From Actinomadura violacea (lineage in GTDB: Bacteria > Actinomycetota > Actinomycetes > Streptosporangiales > Streptosporangiaceae), in the NCBI RefSeq assembly GCF_017573465.1, contig NZ_JAGEPF010000035.1, positions 1 to 64,000 of the forward strand: a DNA stretch of 64,000 nt. Direction: 5' to 3'. This document shows positions 24,984-35,000 of this stretch, in pieces (the stretch's first letter is position 1; each line of letters begins with the position of its first letter). A program made the position numbers and the translations under genes. The notes beneath the pieces are model-generated. The model was not told where the DNA came from. It was given only the letters and a program-made list of their open reading frames with translations, and made no database searches.

Positions 24984-27900
24984 GATGCGCTCAGGGAACG
25001 GGTGAAGACGTCCGCCGCGATCCGGGTCGCGGCGGCGTGGGTGGGCATGCTGACGCGTTCGGGGGCGATGGCGATGCCGGCGGCGAGGTGCCGGTCGAAG
25101 GGGAGGAGGGTGACGGGGAGCGTGCCGCTGCTGAGGAGGCGAGCGGCCCGGTCCAGGTCGGCGTCCGGGTTCGGTGTGTGCGCGACCAGGACGATGACCG
25201 TGCGTTGGAGTAGCGGGCCGAGGCCGTTCCAGGCCATCCAGTTGAGGGCGGCGCGCGCGCTGAGGGCACCGTCGGGCGTGCCGGGCGTGACGAACACCTG
25301 CGCGTGGGCGCCATGCAGGATTCCGCGCTGCAGCTCGGAGACGAGCCCTCCGCCGCAGTCGATGACGGTGGTGGAGAAATAGCGTCCGAGGCGGCCGGTG
25401 CCGTACTGGAAGGTCGCGTGGTCGAGATCGTCCGCGACGGCGCCGCTGGGGGCGGCGGGCAGGACGAAGAGACCCTCGGGAGTACGGCCGAGGTGCGCGG
25501 CGGTCTCGTCCCAGGTGTTGGGGCGGGCGGCGGCGAGCTCTCGGAGCGAACTCGGGGCGTTGACGCCGATCCGCAGCGCCAGGGAACCGAGGCCAGGGTC
25601 GGCGTCGATCGCGAGGACGCGGTCCGGACGGTACTGCCGGAGGACCCCCGCGATGAGCGCGGCGATCGTCGACTTGCCGGCGCCGCCCCGGATGCTCGTC
25701 ACCGCGATCCGGCGGCTGGACGGGACCGGGACGCCGATCTGCGCCGTGAGCTGCGCCAGTTCGCGGACCTGGCCGGCGGCGGACGCGCCCATCGCGCGGC
25801 GGACACCGCGTCCCAGCCGGCGGGACATCGGATCACCGTGCGGGTTGCGCCGGACGAGGTCCTGAGGAGCCGGCACGCCCCCGGGCGGCGTGGCGAGCCG
25901 GTTGGGCGAACCGGTTGCCGCGGGCGGACTGGCCGGTGGCGGCGCGGGGGCATTGTGCATCGGCGCGCCCGAGGCCGGGTCGGTCGGTGGAGGGCCGGCG
26001 GTCGTTGACGGCTGGTCGGATGGCGAAGCGATCGTCCAACCGGGCGTAGCGGGAGGTGTCGCATCCCCGGCGTCTGCGGGCATGACCGGTGCGCTCGGGG
26101 CTGCCGGGGGCGTAGCGGGGCCGGTGTGCGGAGAGGCGGTCGTCCAGTTCGGCGCTGTCGGCGGCACTGACGGACTGGCGTCTTGGGAGGTGCTTGTCTC
26201 CCCTTCGGCTGTGAGGGCTGCCGGAGGGTTCGCCTCTGCGGACGCGGTCGGCGAGGCTGGGGCTGCGGAGTCGGTATGTGCGGCGGGGACCGTCCAGCCT
26301 GGGGCTGCCGGGGGTGCCGGCGGTTCGGCGTCGGGCGAGGCGATCGTCCAGCCTGCGGACGCAGTGGTCGGCGGAGGGCCCGCGTCTGCGGGGGTGGGTG
26401 TCGAGGCTGGGAGTGCGGGGGGCGTTGATGGGCTCGTGTGTGCGGCGGGGATCGTCCGGTCTGGGGCTGCCGGGGGTGGTGACGGTTCGGCGTCTGGCGG
26501 GTTGATCGTCCATCCGGGCGTAGTGGGAGGTACCGGATCCCCGGCGTCCGCGGGCGTGATTGGTGCGCTCGGGGCTGCTGGGGGCGTCGCAGGGCCGGTG
26601 GGCGGAGAGGCGGTCGTCGAGCTTGGGGCTGGCAGCGGTACGGGCGGTTCGGCGTTTGGCGGGGTGATCGTCCGGCCTTCCGACGCAGAGGTTGACGGAG
26701 GGGGTGTCTCTGCGGGCTTGGGGGGCAAGGCAGGGGCCGCGGGGGGCGTTGATGGGCTCGTGTCTGCGGCGGGGATCGTCTGGCCTGGGGTTGCCGGGGG
26801 TGGTGACGGTTCGGCGTCTGGGGAGGCGATTGTCCAGCCTGCGGATGCAGTGGTCGGCGGAGGGGCTGCGTCTGCGGGGGTGGGTGTCGAGGCTGGGGCC
26901 GTAGGGGGTGTTGAAGGGCTTGTGTGTGTCGAGGGCGGTGTCGAGGCGGGGGGCTGCGCGGGCGTTGATGGTCCGGGATCGGGGGAGCTGATCGTCCGGC
27001 TTGCGGATGCAGTGGTCGGCGAAGGGCCTGCGTCCGCTTGCGTGGTTGCCGAGGGCGGGGGCGTTGAAGTGTTCTCGTGTGTGGAGGGGAGCGTTCGGCC
27101 GGGGAGGGCTGATGGTCCGGCTTCTGCGGAGGCGAGCGCCTGGCCTTCGGACGCGGAAGACGGCGAAGAAGCGGTGTCTGCGGGGCCGGTCGTCGAGGCT
27201 GGAGGCGCCGACGGCCCGGTTTCCGCGGTAGTGGCCGGTGCTTCCTCGGTTCCGTGGGGTGCCGGAGTGTGAGCGTCAGCGGGGAGCGTCGGAGCCTCTG
27301 GTGGTGCGGGGTGCTCAGCGGTCGGTGACGGCTCCGTTGGTGGAGTGATGTCGGCGGGGGCGCTGGCTGGTGACGTCTGTGTCGGGGGTGTGGCGGCCGT
27401 GGGTGATGCGGGGGTGGAGGGCTCTCCGGGGGGTGTAGGCAGCGTCGCCGGGGTGGCCGAGGTTGCGGCTTCTTGCGCGGGTGTGGTGGACGGTGCGGCC
27501 TCTTCAGGAGGTGTGGAGCTCGTCGTCTTGGAGGGCTCGGTTGAGGCTGACGGCTCGGTGTCGGCGGTCGTCGCGGTGTTGGGGGCTGCGGGTGGTGGGG
27601 CGTCTGCTGTTTCGGTGGGCGGGATCGTCCGACCCGTGGTGGAGATGGCGTCCGTTGACGGGATGGGGGAGGAGGCAGCGGGAGGCTCGTCCGTGGGGTC
27701 GAGGGACGCTGCGTCCGGCACCCTCGGTGCGTCTGGGTGTGTTGGCTTTGGCGGGGTGTGGCGTGACGGTTTTCCGTTGGGTGTTTCGGTGCCGGCGGGC
27801 TGGGGCTCGGCGAGTCCGTCGGGGTGGGGGTGCGGTGTTGGGGGTTCTGGCGTGGCGGACGGGAGGGTGGCCGTCCGGGTCGTCGCCTGGCCGGGGCGTG

Positions 27901-28195
27901 CGGGCAGCGGCTGGGCGAGTGTGGAGCGGGAGAAGGGCGCTGTGGGGGTGCGCGTGCCTGCGGGCGGGGTCGGGTGGCGGCTTGGGGGCGCGGAGCCGGA
28001 CGCCGGAAGCGCGGGGGCCTCCCAAGACGGGTCGTGCGGCGCGGCGGTGCCTGGGGTGGTGTTCTCGCTGGGCTGCTTGCCCGCGGTGGGTGCCGATCTC
28101 GGGGCTTGCGCTGGGCGTGGGTCAGGGGGGACCAGGCCGGTTTCGAGTGCGCCGAGGTCGCGCAGCACCGTGTGCTGCCAGTCTCGATCGGACAC
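24980..28195 (-). CDS. EspI-like protein: long Pro/Ala/Thr-rich region plus MinD/ParA-type ATPase
   Basis: A 1071-residue protein from a GTG with AAGGG five bases upstream (VSDRDWQHTVLRDLGALETG). Residues about 30-800 are Pro/Ala/Thr/Ser-rich with internal repeats and recurring GWTI-type motifs. Residues about 820-1071 form a MinD/ParA-like ATPase: Walker A SIRGGAGKST (about 830), then VLAIDADPGLGSLALRIG, FSTTVIDCGGGLVSELQRG and VIVLVAHTPNPD. The signature lysine of the deviant Walker A (KGG) is arginine here. The same layout, Pro-rich tail then MinD-like domain, defines EspI (Rv3876) of mycobacterial ESX-1. It is the first gene of a coupled block with the 100- and 316-residue genes and lies downstream of the EccA-like gene. 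It may tie export to ATP status, by analogy only. Confidence 0.88.
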   Translation of the reverse strand: MSDRDWQHTVLRDLGALETGLVPPDPRPAQAPRSAPTAGKQPSENTTPGTAAPHDPSWEAPALPASGSAPPSRHPTPPAGTRTPTAPFSRSTLAQPLPARPGQATTRTATLPSATPEPPTPHPHPDGLAEPQPAGTETPNGKPSRHTPPKPTHPDAPRVPDAASLDPTDEPPAASSPIPSTDAISTTGRTIPPTETADAPPPAAPNTATTADTEPSASTEPSKTTSSTPPEEAAPSTTPAQEAATSATPATLPTPPGEPSTPASPTAATPPTQTSPASAPADITPPTEPSPTAEHPAPPEAPTLPADAHTPAPHGTEEAPATTAETGPSAPPASTTGPADTASSPSSASEGQALASAEAGPSALPGRTLPSTHENTSTPPPSATTQADAGPSPTTASASRTISSPDPGPSTPAQPPASTPPSTHTSPSTPPTAPASTPTPADAAPPPTTASAGWTIASPDAEPSPPPATPGQTIPAADTSPSTPPAAPALPPKPAETPPPSTSASEGRTITPPNAEPPVPLPAPSSTTASPPTGPATPPAAPSAPITPADAGDPVPPTTPGWTINPPDAEPSPPPAAPDRTIPAAHTSPSTPPALPASTPTPADAGPPPTTASAGWTIASPDAEPPAPPAAPGWTVPAAHTDSAAPASPTASAEANPPAALTAEGETSTSQDASPSVPPTAPNWTTASPHTGPATPPAAPSAPVMPADAGDATPPATPGWTIASPSDQPSTTAGPPPTDPASGAPMHNAPAPPPASPPAATGSPNRLATPPGGVPAPQDLVRRNPHGDPMSRRLGRGVRRAMGASAAGQVRELAQLTAQIGVPVPSSRRIAVTSIRGGAGKSTIAALIAGVLRQYRPDRVLAIDADPGLGSLALRIGVNAPSSLRELAAARPNTWDETAAHLGRTPEGLFVLPAAPSGAVADDLDHATFQYGTGRLGRYFSTTVIDCGGGLVSELQRGILHGAHAQVFVTPGTPDGALSARAALNWMAWNGLGPLLQRTVIVLVAHTPNPDADLDRAARLLSSGTLPVTLLPFDRHLAAGIAIAPERVSMPTHAAATRIAADVFTRSLSAS
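26041..26896. repeat. Duplicated coding modules inside the EspI-like Pro-rich region
   Basis: Three modules each occur twice with high but imperfect nucleotide identity: module C at 26041-26153 and 26515-26627, module A at 26341-26410 and 26827-26896, module B at 26421-26497 and 26745-26821. They encode the recurring WTIASPDAEP-type segments. Order differs between copies (C-A-B-C-B-A), so the region grew by duplication and shuffling, not by one simple tandem event. Confidence 0.75.
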
Positions 28196-28302
28196 CGAGC
28201 CCCTTCCAGCTCCGCATTGATTGGGCGAGACGAGTCTAGACAGGCACAGGCGGGAGATTCCGACCAATTGTGTGTTGCGGCGTCAGACGATATGTGGACG
28301 GG

Positions 28303-31300
28303 TCAGAGGTACAGACCTGTGGTGCGGTCCGGGGAGGCGGGGGCGGTGGTGCGGACGTCCTCGGCGCGCAGGGTGATGATTTCGGTGCCGGACGGTGCGC
28401 CGGCGGAGGTGAGGCGTTCGGACTGGGCGGCGACGGCGGCGTCCAGCAGGTTGCGCATGTAGCGGCCGTTGCCGAAGGACGGGCCGCGCGGGGTGTCGCG
28501 GAGGACGGCGCGCAGCCGGGACGGGACGTCGGGGGCGAGGGTGAGGCCTTCGGCGGCGGCGAGGTGCTCGAAGATGGCGGCGAGTTCGTCGTCGGTGTAG
28601 TCGGGGAACGCGATGCGCTTGGGGAAGCGGGACGCGAGGCCGGAGTTCGCGGTGAGGAAGGCGTCCATTTCGCGGGCGTAGCCGGCGGCGATGACGACGA
28701 GGTCGCCGCGGTACTCCTCCATGAGCTGGACGAGGGTGGCGACGGCCTCCTGCCCGTAGGCGTCGCCGGCGAGGGAGTAGGCCTCGTCGACGAACAGGAC
28801 GCCGCCGAGGGCCTGTTCGACGGCGGCGCGGACGCGGGGTGCGGTCTGGCCGAGGTAGGGGCCGATGAGGTCGGCGCGGGACACCTCGACGAGGTGGCCG
28901 GACGACAGCAGCCCGAGGTGGCCGTAGACGGAGGCGATGAGGCGGGCGACGGTGGTCTTGGCGGTGCCGGGGTTGCCGGTGAAGACCATGTGCCGGGTGG
29001 GGACGGTGACCTGCTTGCCGGCGGCGCGGCGCAGTTCGGCGCCGCGGGCCTCGGCGGCGAGGCGGTGCACCTCCTCCTTCACCGCGGAGAGGCCGATGAG
29101 GGCGTCGAGGTCGGCGAGCGGGTCGGTGGCGGGGACGAGGCGTCCGGCGCCGCTGAGGCTGTCGGGGATGTCGCCGGGCAGCAGCGCGGCGAGGTCGTCG
29201 GGGCCGGGGCGGCGGAGCGCGGTGACGCGGCGGGCCTGCAGGGCGGTGGCGCGTTCGCACAGGTTGCGCATGACGCGGGCGTTGCCGAAGGAGCGGCCGC
29301 GCGGGGCCCGGCGGAGCAGTTCGGCGATCTTGTCGAGGGCGGCGGGGGCGGGCGCGAGGCCGGCGGCGGACGCCTGGCCGGTGAAGATCTCGACGAGTTC
29401 GGCGTCGGTGAAGTCGGGGAACCGGACGGTGGTGGGGAAGCGGGACGCGAGGCCGGGGTCGGAGGTGACGAAGCGCTGCATCTCGCGTTCGTAGCCGGCG
29501 ACGATGACGACGAGGTCGTCGCGGTGGTCCTCCATCACCTTGATGAGTTCGGCGATGGCCTCCTGGCCGTAGTCGTCGGACATGCCGGTCTCGGTGAGGG
29601 CGTAGGCCTCGTCGATGAACAGGACGCCGCCGACGGCGCTCTGCGCGACGCCGCGGGTCTTGACGGCGGTCTCGCCGACGTAGCGTCCGACGAGGGTGGA
29701 GCGGGACGCCTCGACGAGGTGGCCGGACGTGAGCAGCCCGAGGTCCTTGAAGATGCGGGCGATGAGGCGGGCGACGACGGTCTTGCCGGTGCCGGGGTCG
29801 CCGGTGAAGACCATGTGCCGGGCGGGCGCGGCGGGCGAGGGGAGGCCGGCCTCGCGGCGCAGCTTGGCGGCCTTGGCGCCGGCGACGAGCAGTTCGATCT
29901 CCGCCTTGACGGTGCGGAGGCCGGTGAGGGCGGCGAGTTCGGCCATGGGGTCGGACGGGGTGCCGGCGGTGTCGAAGGTGGCGGGGACGTCGGCGCGCTT
30001 GACGACGAGCTCTTCGCCGGCGGGCGTGTTGGCACGGACGTTCTCGACGACGATGTCGGCGAGGCGCTGGGCGAGGCGGGCGTTGCGGAGGTTGCGGATG
30101 GGCGGGGTCCGGACGAGGAGCTGCCCGGCGGCGGTGAGGGCGCGCTTGTGGGCGCGGGCGCCGCGCTGCTGGAGGGCGCGGTTGAACAGCTCGGCGTAGC
30201 CGTCGGCGTCGAACGGGTGGGTGCGGACGACCTGGAACCGCAGGGAGAGGCCGGGGTTGACCTCGCGGATGCGTTCGTCGCCGCCGGGTTCGCAGAGGGC
30301 GACGACGTGCAGGTCGTCGTGGACGTCGAGGGCGCGGTGGAGTTCCTCGACGATGGCCTCGCCGCTGCGGCCGTCGCGGGACATGTCGTCGAGGCCGTCG
30401 ATGACCATGAGGCGGTTGCCGGCGGCGTCGCGGGCCTCGGTGTAGAGCTGGGTGGTGGCGGAGGAGACCTCCTTGCCGGCGAAGAAGTCGTCGGCGAGCC
30501 AGAGCGGCGGGTCGACGATCCGGTGCTCGCGCAGGAGGCGGGCGATCTCCTGGGCGGCGTCGCGCTTGCCGGTGCCGTCGGGGCCGACGAGCATCAGCCG
30601 GACGGGCCCGCCGGTCTCGGCGATCGTCTCGAGGGCGGCGACGACGTCGGGCTGGCCGACGAGCCCGGAGCCGACCTCGGCGCGGCGGGTGCGGCGGGTG
30701 CGGGACGGGGCGGTGCCGACGCTGGCGGCGAGGGGGTTGGCGACGCGGCGGCGCGGGGTGAACAGCCGGCGGACGTCGGCGCCGAACTCGCCGACGGGGA
30801 TCCATTCGGGGTCGGGGATGCGGGGCTCGTTGGGCAGGCCCTGGACGCAGCCGGTGAAGCGCATCGCCATGTCGAGCCAGCCGCGGCAGGCGTCGATGGC
30901 GCCGGCGCCGAGGGCGCGGCCGAGCCATCCCCATTCGCCGAGGTACCAGGGGTTGGGTTCGAACGTGCCGCGGTCGCGGGCGAAGCGTTCGAGGAGCTCG
31001 CCGTAGCGGTCCTCGGTGAGGACGACGGACAGTTCGGCGGGGACCTGCTTGAGCCCGCCCTGGAGGAGGAGGTGGACGAGCAGGTCGTCGGCGGTCTCGT
31101 CGTGCGGGGCGACCTCGCGCAGGTGCTCGTGGACGGGCAGCAGCCCGGCGCAGACCCATTCGAGGTAGCCGATGGGTCCGGCGAGTTCGGGCAGGACGGT
31201 GACGATGTCGTCGCTGGCGTGGGCGAGCCAGAGGGCGCGCTGTTCGGGGAGCGGCGTCTGGATCCGCAGGGCGGGCGGCGGGTCGTCGTACAGCTTGATG

Positions 31301-31764
31301 AGGGCCTGGCGGCGCCGCTCGATCGGTTCGAGCCCTTCGAGGACGTCGAGGGACTCGCGGGCGAGCGCGAGGGCGAGGTCCTGGTCGCCGCAGTCCTCGA
31401 GCCATTCGAGGGGCTGGAAGGAGCCGCGGCTGACGCCCCAGCCGCCGGCGTCGCGGGGCTCGTTGTGGTAGCGGTTGAAGAACTGGTACTGCAGCCGGGA
31501 GTGGGTGCCGGCGTTGACGGCTCCGGCGCCGAGCAGGAAGTCGAGGGTGAGGAGCAGTTCCGCGACGACGAGCGGGGCGGGCGCGGTGAGCAGGGAGTGG
31601 TCGTCGGTGGTGGCGTCCTTGCAGCGCGGATCGGCGGCGAGCTTGTCGATGCGGGCGCGGATCTCGTCGTAGAGGCCGTCGGGGACGCGCCAGGGCCCGT
31701 AGGCGTACACGTCGAGGACGGGCTCGTCGGAGACGAGAAGTTCGAGATGTTCCGGCAGCCGCAC
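28303..31764 (-). CDS. Triple-AAA CbxX/CfqX-type ATPase (EccA-like T7SS protein)
   Basis: An 1153-residue protein from a GTG preceded by GGGGGAA (VRLPEHLELLVSDEP). An N-terminal region of about 330 residues is helical and unassigned. Three AAA modules follow. The first has GPDGTGKRD (about 393) and a weakened Walker B (LMVIDGLDD), so it is probably regulatory. The second has GDPGTGKTV (about 655) with LFIDEAYAL; the third has GNPGTAKTT (about 933) with LFVDEAYSL. The second and third match the CbxX/CfqX family that includes EccA of ESX systems. EccA proteins usually carry one such AAA module after a TPR-like N-terminus, so three in one chain is larger than usual. It lies 107 bases upstream of the EspI-like gene on the same strand. 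Confidence 0.92.
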   Translation of the reverse strand: MRLPEHLELLVSDEPVLDVYAYGPWRVPDGLYDEIRARIDKLAADPRCKDATTDDHSLLTAPAPLVVAELLLTLDFLLGAGAVNAGTHSRLQYQFFNRYHNEPRDAGGWGVSRGSFQPLEWLEDCGDQDLALALARESLDVLEGLEPIERRRQALIKLYDDPPPALRIQTPLPEQRALWLAHASDDIVTVLPELAGPIGYLEWVCAGLLPVHEHLREVAPHDETADDLLVHLLLQGGLKQVPAELSVVLTEDRYGELLERFARDRGTFEPNPWYLGEWGWLGRALGAGAIDACRGWLDMAMRFTGCVQGLPNEPRIPDPEWIPVGEFGADVRRLFTPRRRVANPLAASVGTAPSRTRRTRRAEVGSGLVGQPDVVAALETIAETGGPVRLMLVGPDGTGKRDAAQEIARLLREHRIVDPPLWLADDFFAGKEVSSATTQLYTEARDAAGNRLMVIDGLDDMSRDGRSGEAIVEELHRALDVHDDLHVVALCEPGGDERIREVNPGLSLRFQVVRTHPFDADGYAELFNRALQQRGARAHKRALTAAGQLLVRTPPIRNLRNARLAQRLADIVVENVRANTPAGEELVVKRADVPATFDTAGTPSDPMAELAALTGLRTVKAEIELLVAGAKAAKLRREAGLPSPAAPARHMVFTGDPGTGKTVVARLIARIFKDLGLLTSGHLVEASRSTLVGRYVGETAVKTRGVAQSAVGGVLFIDEAYALTETGMSDDYGQEAIAELIKVMEDHRDDLVVIVAGYEREMQRFVTSDPGLASRFPTTVRFPDFTDAELVEIFTGQASAAGLAPAPAALDKIAELLRRAPRGRSFGNARVMRNLCERATALQARRVTALRRPGPDDLAALLPGDIPDSLSGAGRLVPATDPLADLDALIGLSAVKEEVHRLAAEARGAELRRAAGKQVTVPTRHMVFTGNPGTAKTTVARLIASVYGHLGLLSSGHLVEVSRADLIGPYLGQTAPRVRAAVEQALGGVLFVDEAYSLAGDAYGQEAVATLVQLMEEYRGDLVVIAAGYAREMDAFLTANSGLASRFPKRIAFPDYTDDELAAIFEHLAAAEGLTLAPDVPSRLRAVLRDTPRGPSFGNGRYMRNLLDAAVAAQSERLTSAGAPSGTEIITLRAEDVRTTAPASPDRTTGLYL

Positions 31765-32077
31765 CGTGTTCCCCCTACAAGCACACGAAACCCGACCGAA
31801 CAGCCTAGAGCGTCCCGCGCGCCCCCGGTCGCGAAAGACGCCAGGCGGAGCCATCGCCGAACGGAACAAACGGGCATTTTTCTCGCTGAACGCGATCTAT
31901 CACTTTGTTCACAAGGGGACGGGGTATCCGGGACGGCGCCCGGCCGGTCAACTGGGTAGGTATCCGAAGATTCGGTTCGCCCGCCGGACCGGCCCTTGCT
32001 CCTGCGACGCTCAGCGCCGAGCCCGGGAGGCCGTCGGGTGCGGGCGGCCGCGCCCGAGCCGTCTCCTGGGAGAACAC
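31765..32077. other. Divergent intergenic region between EccA-like gene and pyruvate carboxylase
   Basis: This 313-base gap holds no credible gene; the long frame running through it is an in-frame extension of the carboxylase without a start signal. It contains the most AT-rich stretch nearby (about 31872-31920), a likely site for promoters of both genes. No -35/-10 pair could be fixed with confidence. Confidence 0.5.
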
Positions 32078-35000
32078 GTGATCACAAAGCTGCTCGTCGC
32101 GAACCGCGGCGAGATCGCCGTACGCGCGTTCCGCGCCGCCTACGAACTCGGCATCGCCAGCGTCGCCGTCTACGCGCACGAGGACCGGCTGTCGCTGCAC
32201 CGGCAGAAGGCCGGCGAGGCGTACGAGATCGGCGAGCACGGCCACCCCGTCCGCGCCTACCTGGACGTGGACGGCATCGTCGAGACGGCGCTGCGGGTCG
32301 GCGCCGACGCCGTCTACCCCGGCTACGGGTTCCTGTCGGAGAGCCCGGAGCTGGCGGAGGCGTGCGAGCGCAACGGCATCACGTTCGTCGGCCCGCCGTC
32401 GCGGGTGCTGAGCCTGGCCGGCAACAAGATCGAGGCGGTCGCGGCGGCGCGCCGGGCGGGCCTGCCGGTGCTGCGGTCGGCGACGCCGGAGCCCGGCCGG
32501 GAGCTGGAGGCGGCCGACGAGGTCGGCTTCCCGCTGTTCGTGAAGGCCGCGGCGGGCGGCGGCGGGCGCGGGCTGCGCCGCGTCGACGCCCGCGCGGACC
32601 TGGAGGCCGCCGTGGACACGGCGCGCCGCGAGGCCGAGAGCGCGTTCGGCGACCCGACGGTCTTCCTGGAGCAGGCGGTGGACCGGCCGCGCCACATCGA
32701 GGTGCAGGTCCTCGCGGACGGCGCGGGCCACACCGTCCACCTGCGCGAACGCGACTGCTCGGTGCAGCGGCGGCACCAGAAGGTCGTGGAGATCGCGCCG
32801 GCGCCGCACCTGGACGCGGCCCTCGCGGAGCGGCTCTGCGAGGACGCGGTGAAGTTCGCCCGCGAGATCGGCTACGTGAACGCGGGGACCGTCGAGTTCC
32901 TCGTCAACGACCGCGGCGAGCACGTCTTCATCGAGATGAACCCGCGCATCCAGGTCGAGCACACCGTGACCGAGGAGGTCACGGGCGTCGACCTGGTGCA
33001 GAGCCAGCTGCGCATCGCGGGCGGCGAGACCCTCGACGACCTGGGCATCTCCCAGCAGGACGTGGTGGTCGGCGGGTTCGCGGTGCAGTGCCGGATCACG
33101 ACCGAGGACCCGGCGAACGGGTTCCGCCCCGACACCGGCAAGATCTCGGCGTACCGGTCGCCGGGCGGCGCCGGGGTCCGCCTCGACACCGGCACGGCGC
33201 ACGGCGGCGCGATCGTGTCCCCGCACTTCGACTCGCTGCTGGTGAAGCTCACCTGCCGGGGCCGGACGTTCGAGGAGGCCGTGCGGCGCGCGCGCAGGGC
33301 GGTCGCCGAGTTCCGCATCCGCGGCGTCGCGACGAACATCCCGTTCCTGCAGGCGCTGCTGGACGAGCCGGACTTCCGCGCAGGCGGCGTCAGCACGTCC
33401 TACATCGCCGACCACCCGCAGCTGTTGACGGCGCGGTCGAGCGGCGACCGCGCGACGCGGCTCGTCCGGTACCTGGCGGACGTCACCGTCAACAAGCCGC
33501 ACGGTGACGCGCCGACGGACCTGGACCCGGCGACGAAGCTCCCGCCGCTCCAGCACGACGCCCCGTTCCCTGAGGGCTCACGTGACCGGCTACTGGCGCT
33601 CGGCGCGCGCGCGTTCGCCGAGCAGCTGCGTGCACAGAACGCGTTGGCCGTCACCGACACCACGTTCCGGGACGCGCACCAGTCGCTGCTGGCGACACGG
33701 GTACGCACGCACGACCTCGTCGCCGCGGCGCCCTACCTCGGACGCATGACCCCGCAGCTCCTCTCGATAGAGGCGTGGGGCGGCGCAACGTACGACGTCG
33801 CGCTGCGCTTCCTGGGCGAGTCCCCTTGGGACAGGCTCGCGGCCATCCGGGAGGCCGCACCGAACCTGTGCATCCAGATGCTTCTACGCGGACGCAACAC
33901 CGTCGGCTACACGCCGTACCCGGACTCGGTCGCGCGCGCGTTCGTGAAGGAGGCCGCCAGTACGGGCGTCGACATCTTCCGCGTGTTCGACGCGCTGAAC
34001 GATGTCGAGCGCATGCGTCCCGCGATCGACGCGGTGCTCCAGACGCACGCCCTTGTCGAAGGCACGCTCTGCTACACGGGCGACCTGTCGTCCCCGGACG
34101 AGCGCATCTACACGCTCGACTACTACCTGCGCCTCGCCGAGGAGCTGGTGGAGGCGGGTGTCCACATCCTGTGCATCAAGGACATGGCCGGTCTCCTCCG
34201 GGCTCCCGCCGCGCGCACACTGGTGACCGCTCTGCGCGAGCGTTTCGACCTGCCCGTCCACCTCCACACCCACGACACCGCAGGCGGGCAGCTCGGCACC
34301 TACATCGCGGCCATCGAAGCCGGTGTGGACGCCGTGGACGGCGCCGCCGCACCGCTCTCCGGCACGACCAGCCAGCCGCCCCTGCAGGCGATCGTCGCCG
34401 CGACCGACTTCACGGGACGCGCCACCGGGATCCACCTCGACGCGCTCACCGTGATGGAGCCCTACTGGGAGGCGGTGCGCAAGCTCTACGCGCCGTTCGA
34501 GATGGGCCTGCCGTCCCCGACCGGACGCGTGTACCAGCACGAGATCCCCGGCGGGCAGCTGTCGAACCTGCGGCAGCAGGCCGTCGCGCTCGGCCTCGGC
34601 GACCGGTTCGAGGAGATCGAGCGCTGCTATGCCGCCGCCGACCGCATCCTCGGCCGGCTCGTCAAGGTCACCCCGTCCAGCAAGGTCGTCGGCGACCTCG
34701 CCCTGCACCTCGTCGCCGCGGGCGCCGACCCCGACGACTTCGCCGAGAACCCCGACCGCTACGACATCCCGGACAGTGTCATCGGGTTCCTCAACGGCGA
34801 GCTCGGTGACCCGCCCGGCGGCTGGCCCGAGCCCTTCCGCACCAAGGCGCTGGAGGGACGCCAGTACACGCCCGCCCGTGCCGAACTGGACGGCGCCGAG
34901 GAGAAGGCACTCGCCGGAGCCGAGGTGCGCGAGACCTTGGACCGCCTTCTGTTCCCGGGCCCGGCGAAGGACTACCGCGAGGCCCGCGCCGCCTACGGGG

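Noticed and set aside
26041..28150. Plus-strand frames rich in Gly/Val/Ala (460 and 291 codons) opposite the EspI-like Pro-rich region
   Set aside because: They are complements of the Pro/Ala/Thr repeats. The minus strand has a good start, a continuous frame and a MinD domain.
28270..31959. 1229-codon plus-strand frame (Gly/Val/Asp/Glu-rich) opposite the EccA-like gene
   Set aside because: It mirrors the codon bias of the real minus-strand gene, which has AAA motifs, and its own translation has no domain-like features.
31766..32077. N-terminal extension of pyruvate carboxylase
   Set aside because: The family begins at KLLVANRGEI; the extension has no ribosome site and covers the likely promoter.
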